From Mycobacterium sp. PO1 (GTDB lineage: Bacteria > Actinomycetota > Actinomycetes > Mycobacteriales > Mycobacteriaceae), in contig NZ_BLTG01000005.1 of assembly GCF_017312405.1 (NCBI RefSeq), positions 1 to 64,000 on the forward strand: a DNA stretch of 64,000 nt. The letters are read 5' to 3'. This document shows positions 41,050 through 49,235 of the stretch, one piece after another. The position numbers were made by a program, and so were the translations under genes. Each line of letters starts with the position of its first letter. Position 1 is the stretch's first letter. The notes beneath the pieces were generated by a model, which was not told where the DNA came from, ran no database searches, and saw nothing but the letters and a program-made list of their open reading frames with translations.

Positions 41050-42084
41050 GTGAAGAACATCGCGCTGTGTTTCGACCGTGTCCGTGATCGGCGCGGCCCG
41101 GGAACCTCGCCGGGTGTTGCCACCAATGCCGCCGCGCTGACCGAGCTGCTCGTCGCCGACGACCAGCAGTTGGTGTGGTGGTGTCCCTGCCCCACCGACG
41201 TCCACCGGTTCACGTCCCGCCGTACGCACCCGGACTCGGCGCGCGCCCGCGTCGCCGCGGCCTACACCGTGCTCGTGGAGCGTTGGTCGCCCGGCGACCG
41301 CCTCTTCCTGTTCGGGTCCGGACGCGGAGCCGCGTGCGCCCAGGCCCTGGCCCGCCTCCTCGGCGCCGTGGGCGTCGTGCGCGCCGCCGAGCTGACCGGG
41401 TGGACGACCGCCGAGTTCCGCCAGTACGTGCTGGCCACCTACGCCGTGCCGCGCACGCCGCGCGAACCGTCGGACTGGCAGCGGGTGCGGGAACTGGCGA
41501 GCCAGATCTCCGGGGGCGACGACGTCGCCGTCGAGGTGCAGTATCTGGGTCTGTGGGACAGCACGCCCGTCCCCGGTACCCCGCGGGCGGGCGCTCTCGA
41601 GACGCTGCCCTCTGTGCGCGCCGCGCGTCACGCCCGCGCCATCGACGGCAGCGCCCACTCGCTCGCCCCGACTGTCGGTCCCGACTCGCCTGGCATCGAA
41701 GAGGTCTGGTTCCGCGGAGCGCACTGCGACGTGGCGGGCGGCCCGCACGCCTGCGCGGCGCTGGCCGAGCTGTCCCTGGACTGGGTGCTCGACGGCGCGG
41801 TTCGCGCCGGCATAGTGATCGATCCGTCAGTCCGGGCCCACGGCGCGCCGGCGCCGGATCTCGCCGACATCGCCCCCACTCATCTGCGTCCGCTGCCCGG
41901 CGCCCGAGTGCCCGCCGGCGCGGCAGTCCACGCGAGTGTGCAGACCTACCTGCGGGCACATCCGTCCTATTGGCGGCGGTTGCCGGCCCACTTCGTGTGG
42001 GCCGACCCGGAATGGGCCGCCCGGGCCGAACGGCTGGCGGATCCGGTGGAGGTGCGTGGACCGCAGCTGGTGGGTTCTGGCTGA
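41050..42084 (+). CDS. DUF2235-type alpha/beta-hydrolase (Tle1-like)
   Basis: 344 residues of the DUF2235 family (phospholipase-like alpha/beta hydrolases). The N-terminal KNIALCFDRVRDRRGPGTSPGVATN parallels the family's FDGT..N start, though the usual DGT is DRV here. The nucleophile elbow reads FLFGSGRGAACAQALARLLG where most members have GFSRGA. EEVWFRGAHCDVAGGP matches the WF.G.H.DVGGG motif with the likely catalytic residues. Positioned as Rv0633c, before echA3. Activity is uncertain because of the altered motifs. Confidence 0.72.
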   Translation: MKNIALCFDRVRDRRGPGTSPGVATNAAALTELLVADDQQLVWWCPCPTDVHRFTSRRTHPDSARARVAAAYTVLVERWSPGDRLFLFGSGRGAACAQALARLLGAVGVVRAAELTGWTTAEFRQYVLATYAVPRTPREPSDWQRVRELASQISGGDDVAVEVQYLGLWDSTPVPGTPRAGALETLPSVRAARHARAIDGSAHSLAPTVGPDSPGIEEVWFRGAHCDVAGGPHACAALAELSLDWVLDGAVRAGIVIDPSVRAHGAPAPDLADIAPTHLRPLPGARVPAGAAVHASVQTYLRAHPSYWRRLPAHFVWADPEWAARAERLADPVEVRGPQLVGSG

Positions 42085-42159
42085 ACGGCTCGTCACCCCG
42101 GGGGCGCCGACGGCGAGAACGCTGCTACGTTCGGTCCGGCTGAACCCGACAGGAGGACC

Positions 42160-42861
42160 ATGACCGGCATCGTTTCCTACGAACTCGCGGACTCCGTGGC
42201 GACCATCGCTCTGGACGACGGCAAGGTCAACGTCCTCGGGCCCGCCATGCAGAGCGCCATCAACGAAGCGCTGGACCGGGCCGAGGCCGACTCCGCCAAG
42301 GCCGTGGTGCTGGCGGGAAACTCGCGGGTGTTCAGCGGCGGGTTCGACCTGGCGGTCTTCCAGTCCGGTGATCCGGCGGCAGCGCTGGGCATGCTCTCGG
42401 GCGGGTTCGAGCTGGCGGTGCGGACGTTGACCTTCCCGGTGCCGGTGATCATCGCCGCGACCGGGCCGGCCATCGCGATGGGCTCGTTTCTGCTGTGCTC
42501 GGCCGATCACCGCGTCGGCGGGCCGAAGTCGCGATGCCAGGCCATCGAGGTGGCGATCGGCATGACCATCCCGATCTCGGCCATCGAGATGATGCGGATG
42601 CGGTTGACGCCGGCGGCGTTCCAGCGCGCCACGGCCCTGGCATCGACCTATGTCGGGGACGAGGCGATCGCGGCGGGCTGGCTCGACGAGATCGTCGACG
42701 CCGATCAGGTCCTGTCCCGGGCCCAGCAGGTGGCCCAGGAGGCGGCCACGACGCTGAACGCCGGGGCTCATCTGGCCACCAAACTCAAGGCGCGGGAGAA
42801 CGCACTGAAGGCGATCCGGGCCGGAATCGACGGCCTGGCCCAGGAGTTCACGCTCGGCTAG
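42160..42861 (+). CDS. echA3: Enoyl-CoA hydratase (crotonase family), EchA3-like
   Basis: 233 residues, a short crotonase. IVSYELADSVATIALDDGKVN begins the fold; SRVFSGGFDLAVFQSG carries the first oxyanion segment and IIAATGPAIAMGSFLLCSAD the second. The length matches M. tuberculosis EchA3 (Rv0632c), which lies next to recC as here. The usual catalytic Glu positions are not obvious, so it may be an isomerase or hydrolase. ATG preceded by AGGAGG. Confidence 0.87.
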   Translation: MTGIVSYELADSVATIALDDGKVNVLGPAMQSAINEALDRAEADSAKAVVLAGNSRVFSGGFDLAVFQSGDPAAALGMLSGGFELAVRTLTFPVPVIIAATGPAIAMGSFLLCSADHRVGGPKSRCQAIEVAIGMTIPISAIEMMRMRLTPAAFQRATALASTYVGDEAIAAGWLDEIVDADQVLSRAQQVAQEAATTLNAGAHLATKLKARENALKAIRAGIDGLAQEFTLG

Positions 42862-42979
42862 GTATCGGCGGGCTGGGCCCACGCGGAATAGGATTCCTGG
42901 CTGTGATCAAAGGCCCGATCGCAGCCCTGACTTCTCACACAGCGCGCCCAGCCCCGGCAGCGTCGGCGATGATGATGCG

Positions 42980-43969
42980 GTGACACATGTGCGCGGTCGC
43001 GTGTGGCGGCACGGCAAACCCGTCGACGACTTCGTCTTCAGCGAGATATCGGACTGCCTGGCCGCCGAGGACACGTTGGTGTGGTGCGACATCTACGACC
43101 CGGACCACGAGATCCTCACCGACCTGGCCGAGGAGCTCGCCCTCAATGCGTGGGCGGTCGAGGATGCGCTCGCCGACGCCGAACGCACCAAGGCCGTCGT
43201 CTACAAGACGCACACGTTCTTCACCGTCTACGGCGTGACGGTCAAGTCGCCGGCGCCGGAGGACATGTCGGAGTCCACCCTGGAGATCCACCGCGTCTCC
43301 GGGTTCGTGCTGCCCCGCGGCCTGATCACGGTGCGACTGTCGCCGCACTTCGACATCGACACCGTCTCACGCCGATTCGACGAGCTCGGCGGTCAGGAGC
43401 ACGGGGTCGGCTCGCTCGTGCACGGGCTGCTCGACGTCATCGTCGACGGTCACTTCGACGCGGTCCAGGCCCTCGATGACGGCATCGAGGGCCTGGAGGA
43501 CGATTTGTTCGACGGGTCGGCCCGGGCAGACCTGCAGCGCAGGACATTTCAGTTGCGCAAAGACCTGGTCGCGTTGCGCCGCGTGGTGCTGCCGATGCGC
43601 GAAGTGGTCACGGTGATCCAGCACCGCCGGATGGACGCCAAGACGGCTCCCGAGCTCGACCCGGTCTACGCCGATCTCTACGACCACGTGCTGCGTGCCT
43701 CGGAGTGGACGGAGTCGCTGCGCGACATGATCACCACGGTGTTCGAGACGAACCTGTCGATGCAGGACGCCCGCCTGAACGTGGTGATGAAGAAGCTCAC
43801 CGGATGGGCCGCGATCATCGCCGTGCCCACCGCGATCACCGGCTTCTACGGCCAGAACGTCGCCTATCCGGGCATCGACACGGTCGGCGGTTTCGCCACC
43901 AGCTCGGCGGTGATCGTGCTGTTGGTGATCGTGCTGTTCGTGATGTTCAGGAAACGGGACTGGTTGTAG
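42980..43969 (+). CDS. CorA-family divalent-cation transporter
   Basis: 329 residues. A large cytoplasmic domain (residues 1-265) and two C-terminal membrane spans (about 267-287 and 300-320). The signature between them reads AITGFYGQNVAYPG, with YGQN in place of the usual YGMN (GxN conserved). A basic end FRKRDWL follows. Likely transports Mg2+ or Co2+/Ni2+. GTG start at 42980. Its last 23 bp overlap the 3' end of the FAD reductase on the other strand. Confidence 0.85.
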   Translation: MTHVRGRVWRHGKPVDDFVFSEISDCLAAEDTLVWCDIYDPDHEILTDLAEELALNAWAVEDALADAERTKAVVYKTHTFFTVYGVTVKSPAPEDMSESTLEIHRVSGFVLPRGLITVRLSPHFDIDTVSRRFDELGGQEHGVGSLVHGLLDVIVDGHFDAVQALDDGIEGLEDDLFDGSARADLQRRTFQLRKDLVALRRVVLPMREVVTVIQHRRMDAKTAPELDPVYADLYDHVLRASEWTESLRDMITTVFETNLSMQDARLNVVMKKLTGWAAIIAVPTAITGFYGQNVAYPGIDTVGGFATSSAVIVLLVIVLFVMFRKRDWL

Positions 43970-45050
43970 CGACCAGCCGCCCCACGATGTCGCCGCCGTC
44001 GTGGTAGGTCGCGACGAAGCCGTCGCGTTGGTCCACCACACGGCATCGCTCGTACGGGCCTCCCCAGCCGCGGTAGGCCAACCGGGATGTGCCTATCGTG
44101 CACGAGAACCCGCTTGCGGTGTCCCATTGTGCGGGGACCCCGGCGGCGGTCAGGCCGGCGACGCGTCCCTGCAGGGCCGCGTCGCGCCAGTGCTCGGAGA
44201 CGACCTGCCGTCCGGCGGCGACGTTGTAGGCCAGCGTGACATCGCCTGCGGCGTAGATGTTGCGCGCCGACGTGCGCATCTGCTCGTCCACGACGATCCG
44301 TCCGGCGCGGATGGTCAGGCCGGCTTCGGCGGCGAGCCGCACGTCGGGCCGCACGCCGGTCGCCGCCACCACGACGTCCCCGTCCACACTCTCACCGCCG
44401 GCGAGGACCACGCCCGACTCCACGACCGCCGTGACATCGGCCGATCCGACGAAGCGCACCCCGGCGTCGAAGAGCATCTTGACCACCCGCTCGCCGACGT
44501 CGACACCGAATCGTCGCAGCAGCGGCACCGGTTCGGGCGCGACGACGGTGGTGGCCACTCCGAGCGCGGCGAGGCAGCCCGCGGCCTCACAGCCGATCAG
44601 ACCCGCGCCGATCACCACGGCGGTGCCGGCGTGCCGTGCCGCCATCTTCAACGCCACCGCATCGGCGAACGAGCGCAGCGGCTGCGCGGTGCGGCCGCCC
44701 GGCACGGCCGGTGGTACCGGGGCGGCACCGGAGGCGATCACCAGATGCCAGTAGGGGTAGCGGGCACCGCCCGCGGTGACGACCTCCTGGGCGTCGACGT
44801 CGATGCGCTGCACCGTCACCCCGCGCAGCAGGTCGATGCGGTTGCGCTCGAACCAGCCCTCACTGTGCAGATCGAGGTCGGCGGGCCGCCCGCACAGGAA
44901 CTGCTTGCTCAGCGGCGGTTTGGCGTAGGGCAGGGCGGGGTCGCTGGACAGGATGCGCACAGGAATGCCGCGGTGCCGGGCGCGGAACGTCTCCGCCGCG
45001 CTGACACCGGCAGGACCACTGCCGATGGCCACCAGACCTGCCGCCACCAT
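43947..45050 (-). CDS. FAD/NAD(P)-dependent oxidoreductase (ferredoxin-reductase-like)
   Basis: 367 residues. FAD-binding Rossmann motif LVAIGSGPAGVSAAE at the N-terminus, YAKPPLSKQFLCG, a second NAD(P) motif TAVVIGAGLIGCEAAGCLAALG (about residues 140-161) and the C-terminal FAD motif ARNIYAAGDV. This is the layout of rubredoxin/ferredoxin reductases. A GTG at 45071 would add seven residues (MRWYSCD); neither start has a clear ribosome site. No ferredoxin or oxygenase gene is adjacent, so its partner is unknown. Confidence 0.8.
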   Translation of the reverse strand: MVAAGLVAIGSGPAGVSAAETFRARHRGIPVRILSSDPALPYAKPPLSKQFLCGRPADLDLHSEGWFERNRIDLLRGVTVQRIDVDAQEVVTAGGARYPYWHLVIASGAAPVPPAVPGGRTAQPLRSFADAVALKMAARHAGTAVVIGAGLIGCEAAGCLAALGVATTVVAPEPVPLLRRFGVDVGERVVKMLFDAGVRFVGSADVTAVVESGVVLAGGESVDGDVVVAATGVRPDVRLAAEAGLTIRAGRIVVDEQMRTSARNIYAAGDVTLAYNVAAGRQVVSEHWRDAALQGRVAGLTAAGVPAQWDTASGFSCTIGTSRLAYRGWGGPYERCRVVDQRDGFVATYHDGGDIVGRLVATTSPVS

Positions 45051-45183
45051 GTCGCAGGAATACCACCGCACCGATGCGGCGAACCCTGACGCTGCGTGGA
45101 GGTCAGCGTTTGGTCAGATCGGCCGTCGGCACGTCGGCCGAACAACCGTTGAGCAGCGACGATCGGTGTGCAACCATCTGCGC

Positions 45184-45918
45184 ATGGAGCCGGACGGGGA
45201 CCCCGAGGCGCGCATCCGCGACCTCGAGCGCCCGCTTGCCCAGCAGGCCGACGCCAGCGAACTGGGCACCCCACCGTATCGATCGGCACCCCCCTCTGAC
45301 GGATCAGGTCCGCAGTACCGGCATCAGGACGTCCCGGGCCATGTCCAGCCCCCGCCGTGGTCGGCGCCTCCGCCGTCCGGTCCGCAGTGGGGTTCGCCGT
45401 ACTATTCGCCGCCTCAGCATGTGGTGCGCAAGAGCAGCAGACTGCTGTGGGGGCTACCGCTGACCATCCTCGGGGTGGTCGTGGTCGGAATGGCGGCGTT
45501 GCTCGCCGTGCACGTCGCCCGGACCGCCGGACCCGGGGCCGACGGTCCCGTCGCACCGACCATCGCGGGAGGCGGCGGGCGGCTCGACACGCCCGTCGCC
45601 GAGCCGCGCGAGCCGCGCACCGTCGAGGCCGATCCAGCCCCCACCGTCGTCGCTGGCCAGTCGCTGAGCGTCAGCGGCATCGATGAACAGCGCAGCGTGG
45701 TCTGCGCCGGCGGCGCGGTCAGTGTCAGCGGGATGCGCAACTCGGTCGACATCCGAGGCGAGTGCGCGGTGGTCACGGTCTCGGGGTTCGACAACGTCGT
45801 GACGGTGGAGTTCGCGCAGAGCATCACCGCCTCGGGTTTCGACAACCGCGTCACCTATGCCCGCGGCGAGCCGCAGATCGGTAACTCCGGCCTCGGCAAC
45901 GTGGTGGAATCGGGCTGA
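45184..45918 (+). CDS. DUF3060 membrane-anchored protein
   Basis: 244 residues. The N-terminal 80 are Pro/Gly/Ser-rich (QPPPWSAPPPSGPQWGSPYY), followed by one span (LLWGLPLTILGVVVVGMAALLAVHVA, about 88-113). The extracellular C-terminus has the DUF3060 beta-repeat: SLSVSGIDEQRSVVCAG, VSVSGMRNSVDIRGEC, VTVSGFDNVVTVEF and ITASGFDNRVTY. The repeats suggest a small beta-solenoid with a disulfide between the two Cys. Function unknown. Confidence 0.75.
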   Translation: MEPDGDPEARIRDLERPLAQQADASELGTPPYRSAPPSDGSGPQYRHQDVPGHVQPPPWSAPPPSGPQWGSPYYSPPQHVVRKSSRLLWGLPLTILGVVVVGMAALLAVHVARTAGPGADGPVAPTIAGGGGRLDTPVAEPREPRTVEADPAPTVVAGQSLSVSGIDEQRSVVCAGGAVSVSGMRNSVDIRGECAVVTVSGFDNVVTVEFAQSITASGFDNRVTYARGEPQIGNSGLGNVVESG

Positions 45919-45959
45919 GCCGGTCGCCGCCGCGCGGGGTGACCGTACTGTGAACGGCG

Positions 45960-48900
45960 ATGGCGCTTCATCTCCATCGGGCCGACCGCACCGATCTGCT
46001 CGCCGACGGACTCGGTGACGTGCTGGCCGCCCCTCTTGCCGATCCGTTCGCCGAGGATCTCGTGTTGGTGTCGGCGCGCGGCATGGAGCGTTGGCTCAGT
46101 CAGCGTCTGTCCCATGTCTTGGGCGCCGGCCCGGGCGGCGACGGCGTCTGCGCCGGGGTGACGTTTCGTCACCCACGTTCGCTGCTCGCCGAACTGACCG
46201 GCACCGGTGACGAGGATCCGTGGGCACCGGACGCGTTGGTGTGGCCGTTGCTCGAGGTCATCGACGCCGGTCTCGACGCACCCTGGTGCGCGACGCTGGC
46301 CGCCCATCTCGGGCACTTCGACAGTGGTGAGGAACGTGAACTGCGGTTGGGTCGCCGCTATGCGGTGGCGCGCCGGCTGGCCGGGTTGTTCGATTCGTAT
46401 GCCCGGCAACGCCCGCAGCTGTTGATCGACTGGCTCGACGGTGACACCGGGGAGCTGGGGGCCGATCTGCAGTGGCAGCCGCAGCTGTGGCGCGAGCTGG
46501 TCGACCGCATTGCCGCCGACCCGCCGCACGTGCGGCATGCCCGGGCCGTGGCCCGGTTGCGCACCGCGCCCGGCGATCTACCCGCCCGGGTGTCGTTGTT
46601 CGGTCACACCCGACTGCCCCGCACCGACCTGGAACTGCTCGAGGCGCTGTCGGTGCACCATGACCTGCATCTGTGGCTGCCACATCCGAGCGGGGCGCTG
46701 TGGGATCGACTGACCGAGGTGTGCGGTGCGGTGCCGCGCCGGGCCGACACCAGCCATCGTGGCGCCGCACATCCCCTTCTGGTGACACTGGGCCGCGACA
46801 CCAGAGAGCTGCAACGCATCCTGCCCGCCGAGCGCGCCACCGACGAGCACCGCCCGGCTGGGGCCCGCCCGGACACGCTGCTGGGCTGGCTGCAGTCCGA
46901 CATCGCCGCCAACGCCGTTCGCCCCGAAGGCCGATCGCTCGCAACAGATGACCGTTCGGTGCAGGTGCACAGCTGTCACGGCGCCGCCCGGCAGGTCGAC
47001 GTCCTGCGCGAGGTGCTGTTGGGGTTGCTGGCCGACGACCCGTCGCTGCAGCCCCGCGACATCCTGGTCATGTGCCCCGACATCGAGACCTACGCGCCGC
47101 TGATCGTGGCCGGGTTCGGGCTCGGTGAGGTGGTGGGCGATCCCCACCCGGCGCATCACCTGCGGGTGCGGCTCGCCGACCGGGCGCTGGTCCAGACCAA
47201 CCCGCTGCTGGGTCTGGCCGGGCAGCTGCTCGCCCTGGCCGCGGGCCGGGCCACCGCCAGTGAGGTGCTCGATGTGGCCGTGGCGGCGCCGGTGCGGGCC
47301 CGCTTCGGGTTCACCGACGACGACCTCGACGCCGTGACGGCCTGGGTGCGCGAGGCCAACATCCGCTGGGGTTTCGACTCGACGCACCGCGAACCTTTCG
47401 GAGTCGGCGAATTCATCCACAACACTTGGCGTTTCGGCATCGACCGCATTCTGGCCGGGGTGGCGATGTCCGATGATTCGCAGGCGTGGCTGGACACCAC
47501 GCTGCCGTTGGACGACGTGAGCAGCAACCGTGTCGAACTGGCAGGCCGGTTGGCCGAGTTCGTCGCGCGGCTGCAGGCCACGGTGCAGGCCTTGTCGGGG
47601 ACGAAGCCGCTGCGGCAGTGGCTGACCGCGGTGTCTGACGGCGTCGCATCGCTGACCGCGGTCGACGACGACAATGCCTGGCAGGCTTCGCAATTGGAGC
47701 GTGAGCTCGCCACCATCCTGGCCGATGCGGGCCCGCGGGCCGAGACGGTGTTGCGGCTGCCCGATGTGCGGGCCCTGCTGAGGCGCCAGCTGAGCGGACG
47801 GCCGACCCGGGCCAACTTCCGCACCGGCACGCTCACGGTGTGCACGATGGTGCCGATGCGCGCCGTACCGCACCGGGTGGTGTGCCTGGTCGGTCTCGAC
47901 GACGGCGTGTTCCCGCGCTCCGGTGTCGTCGACGGTGATGACGTGCTGGCCCGCGATCCGCTGACCGGTGAGCGCGATCCGCGTTCCGAGGACCGCCAGC
48001 TGCTCCTCGACGCGATCTGTTCGGCGACCGAACGGCTGGTGATCACCTATACCGGCGCCAACGAGTACAGCGGCGCCCACCGTCCGCCCGCCGTTCCGCT
48101 CGTGGAGCTGCTCGACGCGCTGGACGGGACCACCCCTGAGCCGGTCAGCGACCGCATCGTCATCCGGCATCCGTTGCAGCCCTTCGATGTTCGCAACGTG
48201 ACCCGCGGTGCACTCGGCATGCCGGCCGACACGCCGTTCACATTCGACCCGACCGCGTTGACAGCGGCCGAGGCCGCCTCGACGGACCGCGGCCCCGAGC
48301 CCGGCTTCCTGAGCGGACCGGTGACCGCACCGCTTGCCGCAGACGTCGCGCTGAGCGAGCTGACCGCGTTCGTCAAAGACCCGGTGAAGGGGTTCTTCCG
48401 CGCGCTGGACTACACGCTGCCGTGGGACGTCGACGGCGTGGCCGACGCGATACCCGTGGAGATCGACGCGTTGCAGGAGTGGGTCGTCGGAGATCGGATG
48501 TTGCAGGACATGCTGCGCGGTCATCCGCCCGACCGGGCACGCCAGATGGAGTGGCGGCGCGGCTCTCTGCCGCCCGGGCGGCTGGGTTGGCGCAAAGCGC
48601 AGGAGCTGCGCGACCAGGCGGCTCAGCTCGCCACCGCCGCACAGCCACACCGCGACTCACAACCCCGCGCCTTCGACATCGACCTGCAGCTCGGCGGCGG
48701 TCGCCGGCTCACCGGCACGGTGCCCGGGGTGCACGGGCAGCGCATCGTCGAGGTGACCTACTCCAAACTCGACGGTCGTCATCTACTGGAACCGTGGCTC
48801 GCGCTGCTGGCATTGGCGGCGTGCCATCCCGGCGGTGACTGGACCGCGCTGGTGATCGGCCGAGGCCGGCGAGGGCACGAACCCGTGCAACGGCTGCTGG

Positions 48901-49235
48901 GCGCGCCCGCGCACGCGGTCGCCGTGCTGACAGATCTGGTCGCCATCTACGACGCCGGCCGCAGGGAGCCGCTGCCGCTGCCGGTCAAGACGTCCTATGC
49001 CTGGGCGGAGGCACGCCACACCGCCGGGTTGCCCGAACGCGACGCCGCCGCGAAGTGGAAGTGGGACAGGGACGAGCCCGCCGTGCAACGGGTTTGGGGC
49101 GTGGGCGCACCGTTGGACGTCCTGCTCGAGCCGGTGCGAGACGGCGAGGAGTTCGACGGCGAACGCACCCGGCTCGGTGCTTACGCGGCACGGCTGTGGT
49201 CACCGCTGCTGCGTGCCGAGAGGACCGGGCACTGA
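45960..49235 (+). CDS. recC: Exodeoxyribonuclease V subunit gamma (RecC)
   Basis: 1091 residues, the length of mycobacterial RecC. The N-terminal inactive helicase-like region starts MALHLHRADRTDLLADGLGDVL and contains LVSARGMERWLSQRLSHVLG. Further segments include SVQVHSCHGAARQVDVLREVLLGLLADD and PRDILVMCPDIETYAPLI. The C-terminal part is the inactive nuclease-like domain. RecC holds the RecBCD complex; in mycobacteria the complex serves single-strand annealing. recB starts within its stop codon (TGATG). Confidence 0.95.
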   Translation: MALHLHRADRTDLLADGLGDVLAAPLADPFAEDLVLVSARGMERWLSQRLSHVLGAGPGGDGVCAGVTFRHPRSLLAELTGTGDEDPWAPDALVWPLLEVIDAGLDAPWCATLAAHLGHFDSGEERELRLGRRYAVARRLAGLFDSYARQRPQLLIDWLDGDTGELGADLQWQPQLWRELVDRIAADPPHVRHARAVARLRTAPGDLPARVSLFGHTRLPRTDLELLEALSVHHDLHLWLPHPSGALWDRLTEVCGAVPRRADTSHRGAAHPLLVTLGRDTRELQRILPAERATDEHRPAGARPDTLLGWLQSDIAANAVRPEGRSLATDDRSVQVHSCHGAARQVDVLREVLLGLLADDPSLQPRDILVMCPDIETYAPLIVAGFGLGEVVGDPHPAHHLRVRLADRALVQTNPLLGLAGQLLALAAGRATASEVLDVAVAAPVRARFGFTDDDLDAVTAWVREANIRWGFDSTHREPFGVGEFIHNTWRFGIDRILAGVAMSDDSQAWLDTTLPLDDVSSNRVELAGRLAEFVARLQATVQALSGTKPLRQWLTAVSDGVASLTAVDDDNAWQASQLERELATILADAGPRAETVLRLPDVRALLRRQLSGRPTRANFRTGTLTVCTMVPMRAVPHRVVCLVGLDDGVFPRSGVVDGDDVLARDPLTGERDPRSEDRQLLLDAICSATERLVITYTGANEYSGAHRPPAVPLVELLDALDGTTPEPVSDRIVIRHPLQPFDVRNVTRGALGMPADTPFTFDPTALTAAEAASTDRGPEPGFLSGPVTAPLAADVALSELTAFVKDPVKGFFRALDYTLPWDVDGVADAIPVEIDALQEWVVGDRMLQDMLRGHPPDRARQMEWRRGSLPPGRLGWRKAQELRDQAAQLATAAQPHRDSQPRAFDIDLQLGGGRRLTGTVPGVHGQRIVEVTYSKLDGRHLLEPWLALLALAACHPGGDWTALVIGRGRRGHEPVQRLLGAPAHAVAVLTDLVAIYDAGRREPLPLPVKTSYAWAEARHTAGLPERDAAAKWKWDRDEPAVQRVWGVGAPLDVLLEPVRDGEEFDGERTRLGAYAARLWSPLLRAERTGH

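Noticed and set aside
40276..41748. 490-residue minus-strand frame over the MBL and DUF2235 genes
   Set aside because: Arg/Gly-rich shadow opposite three plus-strand genes with recognised motifs.
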